From assembly GCA_022767125.1 (NCBI GenBank), contig JALEPZ010000039.1:1-63741 (forward strand): a DNA stretch of 63,741 nt. The letters run 5' to 3'. The position numbers were made by a program, and so were the translations under genes. This DNA is from Phocaeicola plebeius. Its GTDB lineage: Bacteria; Bacteroidota; Bacteroidia; Bacteroidales; Bacteroidaceae. How positions within the stretch are numbered: position 1 is the stretch's first letter; each line of letters opens with the position of its first letter. The notes beneath the pieces are model-generated. The model saw only the letters and a program-made list of their open reading frames with translations. It made no database searches and had not been told where the DNA came from. Shown one piece after another: positions 54,301 through 63,713 of the stretch.

Positions 54301-55907
54301 AGATCATTGCCCGCACCCGTCACTCCATCCCGGGTATCTCCCTGATTTCTCCTCCCCCTCACCACGACATCTACTCCATCGAAGACCTGGCGCAGCTTAT
54401 CTTCGATTTGAAGAATGTGAATCCGAAGGCAAAGATTAGCGTGAAGCTGGTCGCCGAAAGCGGTGTCGGCACCATCGCTGCCGGAGTGGCCAAAGCCAAG
54501 GCCGACCTGATTCTGATTTCGGGAGCGGAAGGAGGCACGGGGGCATCACCCGCTTCTTCTATGCGCTATGCCGGTATCTCTCCAGAAATCGGATTGAGCG
54601 AAACACAGCAGACCTTGGTGCTGAACGGATTGCGCGGACAGGTGCGCCTGCAGACCGATGGACAGATGAAGACCGGGCATGACATCATCAGCATGGCCTT
54701 GCTCGGAGCCGAGGAGTTCGGATTCGGCACCACAGCCTTGATTGTCTTGGGCTGCGTCATGATGCGCAAGTGTCATGCCAACACGTGTCCCGTCGGGGTA
54801 GCTACCCAAGACCCGAAACTGCGTGCCCATTTCCGCGGCCACTACGAATACGTGGTCAACTATTTTCGGTTCCTGGCCGAAGAGGTACGCGAGTATCTGG
54901 CTGAGATGGGCTTCAGCCGGCTGGATGATATCGTGGGACGCACGGACCTGATTGAGATCAAGCCGTCACTGCCCGGCTCGAAAGCTGCCTTACTCGATTT
55001 TGGGCGCATCCTGAACAAGGTGGACAACGGATCGGCTCTGCACAATGTAAGCCAGCAGCAGCACGACATCGACCAGGTGAAGGACGTGGCTATGCTGGCG
55101 GCGGCGGCAGATGCGCTGGAAAACCAAAAAGAGGTGTCGCTTGAATATGCCATCGGCAATACCGACCGTTCCGTAGGTGCCATGCTGTCGGGTGCGGTGG
55201 CTGCCCGCTACGGACAAGCCGGACTGCCGCAACAGACCATCAACGTGAAGTTCAAGGGGTCGGCCGGACAGAGTTTCGGTGCTTTCCTGGCCCACGGCAT
55301 CAGCTTCAAGCTCGAAGGGGAAGCCAATGACTATCTGGGCAAGGGACTGAGCGGCGGACACATCTCCGTACAGCCGCCTGTACGCAGCAACTTCGATGCC
55401 GAAAAGAATACCATCGTGGGCAACACCCTGCTCTACGGAGCCACCAGCGGTGAGGTCTACATCAATGGCTGCGCCGGCGAACGTTTTGCCGTCCGCAATT
55501 CCGGTGCCATTGCCGTAGTGGAAGGTGTCGGCGACCACTGTTGCGAATACATGACCGGCGGTCGTGTGGTTGTGCTCGGTGAAACGGGACGCAACTTTGC
55601 GGCCGGCATGAGCGGCGGCGTGGCATATGTATGGGACAAGAACCACAATTTCGACTATTTCTGTAACATGGAAATGGTGGAACTCTCCCTGCTCGAAGAT
55701 GCCACCGCCCGCAAGGAACTGCACGAACTGGTGCGCCAGCACTACCTGTACACCGGTTCGCAGCTGGCCCGTACGATGCTGGACAACTGGAACCATTACA
55801 TCGATGAGTTCATTCAGGTAACTCCCATCGAATACAAGAAGGTATTGGCCGAAGAGCAGATGCGCAAGCTACAACAGAAGATTGCAGAAGTACAACGAGA
55901 TTATTGA
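51384..55907 (+). CDS. gltB: Glutamate synthase (GOGAT), large subunit
   Basis: Transfers the glutamine amide nitrogen to 2-oxoglutarate, reduced by the small subunit. 1507 residues. Class II glutaminase with the mature N-terminal Cys expected in HDACGVGMIVD (about residue 34, after a propeptide); PH of glutaminase HSRFSTNTFPTWSL (about 232); central domain (about 460-800); FMN domain with SGAEGGTGASPASSMRYAG (about 1050, read in two parts); [3Fe-4S] cysteines in GCVMMRKCHANTCPVG (about 1124-1139); C-terminal GXGXG beta-helix (about 1250-1480). First gene of gltB-gltD-asnB-dapF-dapL. Confidence 0.97.
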   Translation: MKEVTFISKERSAGAQSQPQRAGLYDAANEHDACGVGMIVDIHGNKSHELVDSALKVLENMKHRGAEGADNKTGDGAGILLQIPHEFILLQGIPVPEKGKYGTGLVFLPKDEKLQSHILSIMIEEIEREGLSLMHLRSVPVNSSILGKSALETEPDIKQVFITGTNDVENFERTLYIIRKKIEKRINNRDFYIVSLSSKSIIYKGMLSSVQVREYFQDLTQPYFTSGLAIVHSRFSTNTFPTWSLAQPFRLLAHNGEINTIRGNRGWMDARESVLSSPALGNVKDIRPIIQPGMSDSASLDNVLEFFVMSGLSLPHAMAMLVPESFNDKNPISEDLKAFYEYHSILMEPWDGPAALLFSDGRYAGGMLDRNGLRPARYLITKNDIMVVASEAGVINFEPESIKEKGRLQPGKILLIDTQEGRIYYDGELKEQLASARPYRQWLSANRIELDALRSGRKVANNIEDYDRHLRAFGFTREDIERTITPMCMNGAEPTASMGNDTPLAVLSDLPQILFNYFRQQFAQVTNPAIDPIREELVMSLTEYIGAVGTNILQPNESHCKMVRLPHPILTNTQLDILCNIRYKGFKTVKLPILFEVSKGKAGLQQALTELCKEAEESVTEGVNYIILSDRGIDAEHAAIPSLLAVSAVHHHLISVQKRVQTALIVESGEIREVMHAALLLGYGASAINPYMAFAVVDELVKRGDIQMNYETAEKNYIKAVCKGLYKIMSKMGISTIRSYRGAKIFEAVGLSQELLSTYFGTATSTVGGIRLEEIAKDYIAFHDAGFATETVDPLLPNIGQFSYRKDGEQHAWNPESISALQLATRTGSYKKFKEFTRLVDTKKHPVFLRDFFEFKRNPISIDQVEPVENIVKHFVTGAISFGAISKEAHEALALAMNKLGTRSNTGEGGEDSVRFHETYDGISLCSKTKQVASGRFGVTAEYLVNAEEIQIKVAQGAKPGEGGQLPGFKVNEIIARTRHSIPGISLISPPPHHDIYSIEDLAQLIFDLKNVNPKAKISVKLVAESGVGTIAAGVAKAKADLILISGAEGGTGASPASSMRYAGISPEIGLSETQQTLVLNGLRGQVRLQTDGQMKTGHDIISMALLGAEEFGFGTTALIVLGCVMMRKCHANTCPVGVATQDPKLRAHFRGHYEYVVNYFRFLAEEVREYLAEMGFSRLDDIVGRTDLIEIKPSLPGSKAALLDFGRILNKVDNGSALHNVSQQQHDIDQVKDVAMLAAAADALENQKEVSLEYAIGNTDRSVGAMLSGAVAARYGQAGLPQQTINVKFKGSAGQSFGAFLAHGISFKLEGEANDYLGKGLSGGHISVQPPVRSNFDAEKNTIVGNTLLYGATSGEVYINGCAGERFAVRNSGAIAVVEGVGDHCCEYMTGGRVVVLGETGRNFAAGMSGGVAYVWDKNHNFDYFCNMEMVELSLLEDATARKELHELVRQHYLYTGSQLARTMLDNWNHYIDEFIQVTPIEYKKVLAEEQMRKLQQKIAEVQRDY

Positions 55908-55937
55908 TGCTATAACTTATCAAACGAATACAGACAT

Positions 55938-55993
55938 CGGGAGGAGGCGGAGCGTATACGTCCGTAGCGGCGCCGCCCGCCCCTTCCTCCCTG
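55938..55993 (+). promoter_or_regulatory. GC-rich intercistronic hairpin between gltB and gltD
   Basis: GGGAGGA (55939-55945) pairs with TCCTCCC (55985-55991), GGCGG (55946-55950) with CCGCC (55973-55977), and GGAGCGTATACGTCC (55949-55963) is nearly self-complementary. No T-tract, so processing or partial pausing rather than full termination. Confidence 0.4.
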
Positions 55994-56018
55994 ACGTCGG
56001 ACAAAAACAACTACAATT

Positions 56019-57362
56019 ATGGGAAATCCTAAAGCATTCTTAACTGTGCCGAGACAAGAAGCCGGTTATCGCCCTATACACGACCGCATCCTCGATTTCG
56101 GGGAAGTGGAACAGACGCTGAACACCAGCGACCGCAAACTGCAGGCGTCGCGTTGCATGGATTGCGGCGTGCCATTCTGCCACTGGGCCTGCCCGCTGGG
56201 CAACCGCCCGCCTGAGTTCCAGGATGCCATGTATAAAGGCAAGTGGGAAGAAGCCTATTCAATATTGACACACACCAACGACTTCCCCGAGTTTACGGGC
56301 CGTATCTGTCCTGCGCTGTGCGAGAAGAGTTGCGTACTGAAACTGAGCATTGATTCACCGGTGACCATCCGCGAGGATGAAGCGGCCATCATCGAGGCAG
56401 CGTTCCGTGAAGGCTACGTCAAGCCCCAGCACTATACACGCAACGGCAAGAAAGTGGCCGTCATCGGTTCGGGTCCTGCCGGACTGGCGGCTGCCAACCA
56501 GCTCAACCGCCGGGGCTATGAGGTGACGGTGTTCGAGAAGCTCGAATACGTGGGCGGACTGCTCCGTTTCGGCATTCCTAACTTCAAGCTGAACAAGGCC
56601 ATCATCGACCGACGCATCCGGGTGATGGAGGCAGAGGGCGTGGTCTTCCACACCGATGCAGCCAGCGACCTCAACAAGTTGCCCGAGGGATTCGATGCCT
56701 ATTGTATTTGCACGGGCACTCCTCAGGCCCGCGACCTGAACATTCCGGGACGCGACCTCAAGGGTATTCATTTTGCACTCGAATTTCTGGGACAGCAGAA
56801 CCGCGTACTGGCCGGCCAGCAGTTCTCGAAGGAAGAGCGGATCACGGCCAAAGGCAAACACGTGCTGGTCATCGGTGGCGGCGACACGGGCAGCGACTGC
56901 ATCGGTACGAGCAACCGTCAGGAGGCAGCCAGCGTGACCCAGATTGAAATCATGCCCAAGCCGCCGGTTGGCCATAATCCCACCACCCCGTGGCCGCAGT
57001 GGCCGCAGGTGCTGAAGACGAGCAGCAGCCACGAAGAAGGCTGTGTCCGCCGCTGGTGTCTCACCTCGAACAAGTTCATCGGCAAGAACGGCCATGTGAG
57101 TGGGGTCGAAGTGGAGGAAGTGGAATGGCTGCCCAATCCCGATGGAGGCCGTCCCATCCTGCAGCCCACCGGCAAGAAGGAAACACTGAAGGCCGATCTC
57201 GTGTTGCTGGCCATGGGTTTCCTCCGTCCCGAGCATCCGCAGTATGCAGAAAATGTCTTCCTGGCAGGAGATGCAGCAACCGGAGCCAGCCTGGTGGTTC
57301 GTTGCATTGCCGGAGGACGAAAGGCAGCGGCAGATATCGACGCTTACCTGAAACAGAAATGA
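56019..57362 (+). CDS. gltD: Glutamate synthase, small subunit
   Basis: FAD and iron-sulfur subunit that takes electrons from NAD(P)H. 447 residues. N-terminal Cys motifs CMDCGVPFCHWACPLG (about residues 46-61) and CPALCEKSCVL (about 99-109) for [4Fe-4S] clusters, FAD motif AVIGSGPAGLAAANQL (about 147-162), NAD(P) motif VLVIGGGDTGSDCIG (about 283-297). C-terminal VFLAGDAATGASLVVR (about 413-428). Forms the GltBD complex; 111 nt after gltB with a GC-rich hairpin between them. asnB starts 34 nt later. Confidence 0.96.
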   Translation: MGNPKAFLTVPRQEAGYRPIHDRILDFGEVEQTLNTSDRKLQASRCMDCGVPFCHWACPLGNRPPEFQDAMYKGKWEEAYSILTHTNDFPEFTGRICPALCEKSCVLKLSIDSPVTIREDEAAIIEAAFREGYVKPQHYTRNGKKVAVIGSGPAGLAAANQLNRRGYEVTVFEKLEYVGGLLRFGIPNFKLNKAIIDRRIRVMEAEGVVFHTDAASDLNKLPEGFDAYCICTGTPQARDLNIPGRDLKGIHFALEFLGQQNRVLAGQQFSKEERITAKGKHVLVIGGGDTGSDCIGTSNRQEAASVTQIEIMPKPPVGHNPTTPWPQWPQVLKTSSSHEEGCVRRWCLTSNKFIGKNGHVSGVEVEEVEWLPNPDGGRPILQPTGKKETLKADLVLLAMGFLRPEHPQYAENVFLAGDAATGASLVVRCIAGGRKAAADIDAYLKQK

Positions 57363-57396
57363 TTTTTCCAGTAAACCATCAAACAACTATACAACT

Positions 57397-59067
57397 ATGT
57401 GTGGAATAGCAGCAATATTCAAAATACATCAACCCACAAACGAGCTTCGCACCAAGGCACTGTCCATGGCCAAGAAAATCCGTCATCGCGGACCCGACTG
57501 GAGCGGCATCTACTGTGGAAAGACGGCCATCCTGGCCCACGAACGTCTGTCCATTGTCGACCCGCAGAGTGGTGGACAACCGCTGTTCTCCCCCGACCGG
57601 AAACAGATTCTGGCCGTGAACGGTGAAATCTATAACCATCGCGACATCCGCAAACAGTACGAAGGGCGTTATGCCTTCCAGACCGGCAGCGACTGCGAGG
57701 TCATCCTGGCGCTCTATCGCGACAAGGGCATCCACTTTCTGGAAGACCTGAGCGGCATTTTCGCCTTTGCCCTCTACGATGAGGAGAAGGACGACTTCCT
57801 CATCGCCCGCGACCCCATTGGTGTCATTCCCCTTTACATCGGATACGACAAGGACGGGAAGGTGTATTGTGCCAGCGAGCTGAAGGCGCTGGAAGGCTTC
57901 TGCGATGAGTACGAACCCTTCCTGCCGGGACATTACTACTGGAGCAAGGAAGGGAAGATGCACCGCTGGTACACCCGCGACTGGATGGACTATGAAGCCG
58001 TCAAAGACAACCCTGCATCGGTGGATGCCATCCATGACGCCCTGGAAGATGCGGTGAAGCGCCAGCTGATGAGCGACGTGCCCTATGGGGTCCTGCTGTC
58101 GGGTGGTCTGGACAGCTCGGTCATCTCGGCCGTGGCAAAGAAGTTTGCTGCCCGACGCATCGAGACCGACGATCAGCACGCTGCGTGGTGGCCGCAGCTC
58201 CATTCGTTTGCCGTAGGCTTGAAGGGAGCACCTGACTTGGCCAAGGCACGCGTGGTGGCCAACCACATCGGTACGGTGCACCATGAAATCAACTATACCA
58301 TTCAGGAAGGACTGGATGCCATACGCGATGTCATCTATTACATCGAGACTTACGATGTGACGACTGTCCGGGCATCTACACCGATGTATCTCCTGGCCCG
58401 CGTCATCAAGAGCATGGGTATCAAGATGGTGCTGAGCGGCGAAGGGGCCGACGAGGTGTTCGGTGGCTATCTGTACTTCCATAAGGCTCCCGACGCCAGG
58501 GCTTTCCACGAAGAGACCGTGCGCAAGTTGTCCAAGCTCCATCTCTATGACTGCCTCCGCGCCAACAAGTCGTTGTCGGCCTGGGGAGTTGAGGGACGTG
58601 TGCCCTTCCTCGACAAGGAATTCCTCGACGTGGCCATGCGCACCAATCCGGCTGCGAAGATGTGTCCGGGAAAGACTATCGAAAAGAAGATTGTGCGCGA
58701 GGCATTTGCCGACATGCTGCCCGAAAGCGTGGCCTGGCGGCAGAAGGAGCAGTTCTCCGACGGAGTAGGCTACAGCTGGATTGATACGTTGAAAGCTGTG
58801 ACTGCTGCAGCTGTAAGCGACGAGCAGATGGCCCATGCAGCCGAACGCTTCCCCATCAATACCCCGATGAACAAGGAAGAGTATTACTATCGCAGCATCT
58901 TCGAGGAGTATTTCCCCAGTGAGAGTGCGGCCCGCAGCGTGCCCAGTGTGCCCAGCGTGGCTTGTTCTACGGCCGAAGCCCTGGCCTGGGACGCATCGTT
59001 CAAGAATCTGAACGACCCCAGCGGACGTGCGGTGGCCGGGGTACACGAAGAAGCGTACGAAAAATAA
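57397..59067 (+). CDS. asnB: Asparagine synthetase (glutamine-hydrolysing)
   Basis: Makes asparagine from aspartate, glutamine and ATP. 556 residues. Class II glutaminase with nucleophile Cys2 (MCGIAAIF), RHRGPDWSG (about residues 29-37), EIYNHRD; synthetase domain with the PP-loop LLSGGLDSSVIS (about 230-241), AVGLKGAPDLAKA, LSGEGADEVFGGYLYF (about 347-362), and EGRVPFLDKEFL (about 402). The last 40 residues form a short Ser/Pro-rich tail. In the gltBD operon, so a coordinate use of glutamine and glutamate is likely; dapF follows by 12 nt. Confidence 0.95.
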   Translation: MCGIAAIFKIHQPTNELRTKALSMAKKIRHRGPDWSGIYCGKTAILAHERLSIVDPQSGGQPLFSPDRKQILAVNGEIYNHRDIRKQYEGRYAFQTGSDCEVILALYRDKGIHFLEDLSGIFAFALYDEEKDDFLIARDPIGVIPLYIGYDKDGKVYCASELKALEGFCDEYEPFLPGHYYWSKEGKMHRWYTRDWMDYEAVKDNPASVDAIHDALEDAVKRQLMSDVPYGVLLSGGLDSSVISAVAKKFAARRIETDDQHAAWWPQLHSFAVGLKGAPDLAKARVVANHIGTVHHEINYTIQEGLDAIRDVIYYIETYDVTTVRASTPMYLLARVIKSMGIKMVLSGEGADEVFGGYLYFHKAPDARAFHEETVRKLSKLHLYDCLRANKSLSAWGVEGRVPFLDKEFLDVAMRTNPAAKMCPGKTIEKKIVREAFADMLPESVAWRQKEQFSDGVGYSWIDTLKAVTAAAVSDEQMAHAAERFPINTPMNKEEYYYRSIFEEYFPSESAARSVPSVPSVACSTAEALAWDASFKNLNDPSGRAVAGVHEEAYEK

Positions 59068-59079
59068 GGAGGGCGGACT

Positions 59080-59898
59080 ATGAAGATCAGATTTACGAAA
59101 ATGCACGGTCTGGGTAACGACTACATCTATGTCAACACATCACTCTACCCCATTGCCCACCCCGAACAGGTGTCGGTGGAGTGGAGCCGTTACCACACGG
59201 GAATCGGCAGCGACGGACTGGTGCTGATCGGTGCATCCGATAAGGCCGACTTCAGTATGCGCATCTTCAATGCCGACGGTTCGGAGGCCAAGATGTGCGG
59301 CAATGCCAGCCGCTGCATTGGTAAGTACTTGTATGAGTACGGCCTGACTGATCGGACGGACATCACCCTGGACACCCTCTCGGGCATCAAGCTCCTCCAC
59401 CTGGAGGTGAAGGACGGAGAGGTGGAGTCGGTCACGGTCGATATGGGCATTCCTTCCGACATCCGTCCCGTCGACTTGGGCAGCGGCTACGGCTATACCG
59501 AAGGCATAGCCGTCAGCATGGGCAATCCCCATCTGGTCCTCTTTGTGGAGGATATCAGCCAGGTGGACCTGCCAAAGGTGGGTCCTCTTCTCGAACGCCA
59601 TCCGCTGTTTCCCGACCGGGTAAATGTGGAGTTTGCCCAAGTGCTCGACGACGGTCATATCCGTATGCGGGTGTGGGAACGGGGCTCCGGCATCACCCAG
59701 GCGTGTGGCACCGGGGCTTGTGCCACGGCTGTGGCGGCTGCCTTCACACATCGTTGTCGTCCTCAATCGGCTGTCTGCATGGACGGCGGTACCCTCCACA
59801 TCCGATGGATGGGAATGGGAAACCGGCTGTTCATGACGGGACCTGCCACGAAGGTTTTCGACGGTGAAATTGAGTTAGAGACAAAGAATAATGACTAA
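59080..59898 (+). CDS. dapF: Diaminopimelate epimerase
   Basis: Converts LL-diaminopimelate to the meso form for peptidoglycan and lysine. 272 residues, two pseudo-symmetric halves. [14 protein letters not shown] (about residues 5-18), first catalytic Cys in [14 protein letters not shown] (about 69-82), [16 protein letters not shown] with the second Cys (about 205-220). Preceded by a good Shine-Dalgarno AAGGAGG (59066-59072), unusual here. dapL, the enzyme that makes its LL-substrate, begins 24 nt downstream: a sensible pathway pair. Confidence 0.96.
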   Translation: MKIRFTKMHGLGNDYIYVNTSLYPIAHPEQVSVEWSRYHTGIGSDGLVLIGASDKADFSMRIFNADGSEAKMCGNASRCIGKYLYEYGLTDRTDITLDTLSGIKLLHLEVKDGEVESVTVDMGIPSDIRPVDLGSGYGYTEGIAVSMGNPHLVLFVEDISQVDLPKVGPLLERHPLFPDRVNVEFAQVLDDGHIRMRVWERGSGITQACGTGACATAVAAAFTHRCRPQSAVCMDGGTLHIRWMGMGNRLFMTGPATKVFDGEIELETKNND

Positions 59899-59922
59899 TC
59901 CTATCTATAATTATCGTTCAAA

Positions 59923-61146
59923 ATGGCTTTAGTAAACGAGAATTTTCTGAAACTTCCCGGCAACTACCTCTTCTCTGAAGTAGCTAAAAAGGTAGCTGCT
60001 TTCAAAACGGCCCATCCCGATGCAGACATTATCCGTCTCGGCATCGGTGATGTTACCCGTCCCCTGCCTCCTGCCAGCATCGAGGCCATGCACCGTGCGG
60101 TCGACGAACTGTCGCGCAGCGAAACGTTCCGTGGCTACGGACCTGAGCAGGGATATGACTTCCTCATCGAATCCATCCTCCGCCACGATTACGCTACCCG
60201 CGGCATCTCCCTCAGCCCGTCTGAGGTTTTTGTCAGCGACGGGGCCAAGAGCGATACGGGCAATATCGGCGATATTCTGGGTCAGGACAATACCATCGGG
60301 GTTACCGACCCGGTCTATCCGGTCTATATCGACAGCAATGTCATGGCAGGCCGCACGGGCGACCTGGTCAATGGCAAGTGGAGCAACGTGACCTACATGC
60401 CTTGCACGGCCGAGAACGGCTTCATCCCTGCTCTCCCCGAAAAGCGGGTGGATGTCATCTACCTCTGCTATCCCAATAACCCTACCGGCACTACGCTGAC
60501 CCGCACTGAACTGAAGAAGTGGGTGGACTATGCACTGGCCAACGAAGCCATCATTATGTACGATGCCGCCTACGAAGCCTATATCAGCGAGGAGGATGTT
60601 CCCCACTCTATCTACGAAATCAAGGGGGCGAAAAAAGTGGCCATCGAGTTCCGCAGCTTCTCCAAGACGGCCGGTTTCACCGGTGTGCGCTGTGGATATA
60701 CCATCGTGCCGAAAGAGGTGATGGCGGTTACGGAAAGCGGTGAACGTGTGCCGCTGAACCACCTTTGGAACCGTCGGCAGTGCACGAAATTCAACGGCAC
60801 CAGCTACATTACCCAGCGCGGGGCGGAAGCCATCTACACGTCCGAAGGCCGGCAGCAAATCCAGGAAACCATCCGGTACTACATGGAGAATGCCCGCATC
60901 ATGCGCCAAGGCCTTCAGGCTGCCGGCTTCCAGGTTTATGGGGGTGTGAATGCGCCGTATATCTGGCTGAAGACTCCCGAAGGCACTACCTCCTGGCAGT
61001 TCTTCGACCGGTTGCTGCATGAGGTCCACATCGTAGGTACTCCGGGTGTCGGCTTCGGCCCGAGCGGAGAAGGCTACTTCCGTCTCACCGCGTTTGGCCA
61101 GCGGGAGGATACCCTCCGGGCCATGGAGCGGATTGCCAGGTGGTAA
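59923..61146 (+). CDS. dapL: LL-diaminopimelate aminotransferase
   Basis: Direct conversion of tetrahydrodipicolinate to LL-diaminopimelate, bypassing the succinylase/acetylase steps. 407 residues, fold-type I PLP enzyme. [14 protein letters not shown] (about residues 37-50), [14 protein letters not shown] (about 108-121), [13 protein letters not shown] (about 182-194), PLP Lys in [16 protein letters not shown] (about 243-258), [12 protein letters not shown]. This is the variant used by Bacteroidetes, chlamydiae and plants. Last gene of the nitrogen operon; 38 nt to the convergent GH35 gene. Confidence 0.96.
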   Translation: MALVNENFLKLPGNYLFSEVAKKVAAFKTAHPDADIIRLGIGDVTRPLPPASIEAMHRAVDELSRSETFRGYGPEQGYDFLIESILRHDYATRGISLSPSEVFVSDGAKSDTGNIGDILGQDNTIGVTDPVYPVYIDSNVMAGRTGDLVNGKWSNVTYMPCTAENGFIPALPEKRVDVIYLCYPNNPTGTTLTRTELKKWVDYALANEAIIMYDAAYEAYISEEDVPHSIYEIKGAKKVAIEFRSFSKTAGFTGVRCGYTIVPKEVMAVTESGERVPLNHLWNRRQCTKFNGTSYITQRGAEAIYTSEGRQQIQETIRYYMENARIMRQGLQAAGFQVYGGVNAPYIWLKTPEGTTSWQFFDRLLHEVHIVGTPGVGFGPSGEGYFRLTAFGQREDTLRAMERIARW

Positions 61147-61184
61147 TCCAACATCGGTAGACCTATCACAGGGGCCCCATCGGA

Positions 61185-63551
61185 TCAGCGGAACAAGAAG
61201 AACTGTGGTCGGGCATATACCCTTATGTCCTTCACCTTTCCGGAAAGGAAAGATCCTTTGCGTACCTTCAGCCGTAGGGACGACACCTGGTAGATTTCCT
61301 GCAGGTCGATAATGATGCGGTGCGGGGGTGTTGCTTCCGTTTTGGCATCTGTATGCCAGAACGAGGAAACATCCCCGTCAATCAAGTTTTCGGCCACACC
61401 CATGTTCTTCTCCGTCCGTTCGCTGCTCACGTAGACCACTTCCCATGCCGATTTTTCGATGGCCCGTCCCTGCTCGTCTGTCAGTTCCAGTTCCGACAGG
61501 CAGGACTGTCCGTCATCGGTATAGGACGAGAGGGTTTCGATGCAGAGATGACGGAGCGAGACAGGGTTCGGCAGTTCCAGGGTCTGCCAGTCATTCGTTT
61601 CCTGCAAGGTTGCTTCCAGCACCCGGTCGCCTTCGTCCAGCACAGGTGTTCCCCGGTTCGGCCGGCGAGGCCCCTCGCGGAAATTCTTGTCCTGCCCCAG
61701 GCTGTTCAGCACGGGGCGGTCCAGTCCTTCGACCGAACGGTTTCCCGTATCTTCCATTTCAAAGACAATGATTTCGTTCTCCCCTTCTTTCAGCCACGGC
61801 GCCGGAAGATACAGGGTCTGTTGCGGACCGATGTTCCAGAATCGGCCCAACGACCGTCCGTTCACCCATACCGCCCCTTTTCCCCAGCGGCTCATGTCAA
61901 CAAAGCAGTCGCCCACAGTGTCTACCCTGAATGTTGCCCGGTGGAAGGCCGGAACCCCGTTCAGCGGATCCCCAAAAGGAAGGGCGGATACGTTTTCCTT
62001 GTACAGCGGCAGCGGAGTAACAGACCAGCCCTTCAGTTTCTCGTCACCCCACATCACTTGTCCGGTGATTCCCTTCCGGTTGAAAGGAATATCCGGCCCA
62101 TAGTTCACGCGTCCCGTATTCTCCACCAGCAGTTCCAAGGTAGCCGGCACTTTCTTCACCTCCAGTGTCACGCTGTTCTGGTTGTAGCGGCGGTCCAGAC
62201 TGGCCACCGGCTGTCCGTTGAGCAATACGACGGCATAGTCGCGCAAGTCCTGCAACACCAGCTTCCGCCGTCCACCTTGGTGCAGCGTCGTCCGGTAATG
62301 GATGTATCCGAAGTCCATTCCAACATCTTCCATCGACAGCACCTCGTCCGAAGTCACGGTCTGATGGAAGGCAGCCGACAGCGGAGTACTTTCGCGAAGT
62401 TCCACCGTGGCAAACGTCGTGGTCGGATTGTCGGCCGGCACATCGGGCAATGCGGTTCCCGCCGGCAGGTGCTTCTGGATGACATCGCGGAAGGCGTAAT
62501 ACTTCGGTGAGCAGTTGCCCCATTCCCCCAGTGGTGCGTCATAGTCATAACTGGTTGGCTGGGGCTCGAACCCCCCGTTGGTGTTCGCTCCGTTCGTGTA
62601 CCAGAAATTCGTGCCTCCGTGGAACATGTACATGCTGACCGATATCCCGTGTTCCAGCATCCAGTCCAGCTGGGCAGCCGGTCGCTGCCAGGCCAAGGAC
62701 GAATGCCGCTTTCCCCACACGTCGAACCAGGCCGGATAGAATTCCGCTACAAAATACGGTCCGCCAGGTCGGTACTTGTCTACGATGCGGAAGATGTCTT
62801 CGCCGAACACACCGTTCAGCGTGGGCAAGGCCCCGTCTACGTGGCCTGCTTCTACCTGTCCTCCTCCGTCGCAGGTCAGCAACGGCACGTCGAATCCTGC
62901 CTCCCGAATCATGTCGCGCAGGGCAGCCAGGTATTCCTTGTCGGCCGCGTAGGAGCCGTATTCATTCTCCACCTGCACCATGATGAGGTTGCCGCCCTTG
63001 TTGGCACTGAAGGGAGCCAGTTGCTTGCCCAGTTCCTGAAGGTAGCGGCGGCAGTAGGCCAGGAAGCGGGGGTCATTGCTACGGTAGTTCATCCCCTTCT
63101 CTTTCAGCAGCCACGCCGGGTAGCCGCCGAAGTCCCATTCTGCACACACGTAGGGGCCGGGGCGCAAGATGACATACAGCCCTTCTTCCTGTGCCGTGCG
63201 CACGAAGGCGGCGATGTCGGCCTGTCCGCTGAAATCGAATACGCCCGGTGTGCGTTCGTGGAAATTCCAGAACACATATGCCGACAGGGTGTTCAGACCC
63301 ATGGCGCGTGCCCTGCGCATCCGGTCTCGCCAGTATTCGCGGGGGATGCGGGGATAGTGCATCTCTCCGCATATCAGTTGCACGTTCTTGCCGTTGATGC
63401 TAAAAGTTCCGTGGTCCAGGATCACCTGTGCTTGTACAACGGTACAGGCGGTTGGGAACAACAGGGCCGAGAAGCCAAGGGCTATCGCCACCTGGCGCAG
63501 CTGCTTGCGCAGTTTCCTCCCATGGATGGGGGTATATCCTTTCATGTTCAT
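61185..63551 (-). CDS. Glycoside hydrolase family 35 beta-galactosidase
   Basis: Exo-acting hydrolysis of terminal beta-galactosides. 788 residues: signal peptide (about 1-41, ending in VVQA), GH35 TIM barrel (about 45-360) with FEWDFGGYPAWLL-like CAEWDFGGYPAWLL, acid/base Glu in VQVENEYGSY (about 196) and nucleophile Glu in FVAEFYPAWFD (about 270). Two central beta domains (about 400-620) and a C-terminal discoidin/F5-8C-like domain (about 640-780, IIDLQEIYQVSSLRL). Cys35 in TACTVV could be a lipobox; secretion to the periplasm or surface is likely. No SusC/SusD pair or regulator is next to it in the window. Confidence 0.92.
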   Translation of the reverse strand: MNMKGYTPIHGRKLRKQLRQVAIALGFSALLFPTACTVVQAQVILDHGTFSINGKNVQLICGEMHYPRIPREYWRDRMRRARAMGLNTLSAYVFWNFHERTPGVFDFSGQADIAAFVRTAQEEGLYVILRPGPYVCAEWDFGGYPAWLLKEKGMNYRSNDPRFLAYCRRYLQELGKQLAPFSANKGGNLIMVQVENEYGSYAADKEYLAALRDMIREAGFDVPLLTCDGGGQVEAGHVDGALPTLNGVFGEDIFRIVDKYRPGGPYFVAEFYPAWFDVWGKRHSSLAWQRPAAQLDWMLEHGISVSMYMFHGGTNFWYTNGANTNGGFEPQPTSYDYDAPLGEWGNCSPKYYAFRDVIQKHLPAGTALPDVPADNPTTTFATVELRESTPLSAAFHQTVTSDEVLSMEDVGMDFGYIHYRTTLHQGGRRKLVLQDLRDYAVVLLNGQPVASLDRRYNQNSVTLEVKKVPATLELLVENTGRVNYGPDIPFNRKGITGQVMWGDEKLKGWSVTPLPLYKENVSALPFGDPLNGVPAFHRATFRVDTVGDCFVDMSRWGKGAVWVNGRSLGRFWNIGPQQTLYLPAPWLKEGENEIIVFEMEDTGNRSVEGLDRPVLNSLGQDKNFREGPRRPNRGTPVLDEGDRVLEATLQETNDWQTLELPNPVSLRHLCIETLSSYTDDGQSCLSELELTDEQGRAIEKSAWEVVYVSSERTEKNMGVAENLIDGDVSSFWHTDAKTEATPPHRIIIDLQEIYQVSSLRLKVRKGSFLSGKVKDIRVYARPQFFLFR

Positions 63552-63634
63552 ACGATATGATAAAGGTTAATGGTGTGGAAAGATATAAAAAAAGCCAGGT
63601 TATCAGTCTCCTTGTCTGATTTCCTGGCTGAAAG

Positions 63635-63707
63635 TACACTCTCAGGGATTCGAACCCTGGACCCACTGATTAAGAGTCAGTTGCTCTACCAACTGAGCTA
63701 AGAGTGC
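63635..63707 (-). tRNA. tRNA-Lys (anticodon CTT)
   Basis: 73 nt. Acceptor GCACTCT pairs with AGAGTGT (G-U at one position), D-arm with AGTTGGTAGAGC, anticodon stem ACTGA/TCAGT with loop CTCTTAA giving CTT, T-loop TTCGAAT. The 3-prime CCA is not encoded. It lies 84 nt upstream of the GH35 gene on the same strand. Confidence 0.93.
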
Positions 63708-63713
63708 CTAAAG

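Noticed and set aside
52872-54365. 497-codon frame antisense to gltB
   Set aside because: Inside gltB, whose catalytic and FMN domains are intact in this stretch; Leu/His/Gln-rich antisense translation.
57379-59106. 575-codon frame antisense to asnB
   Set aside because: Exact shadow of asnB, no start signals, no family pattern.
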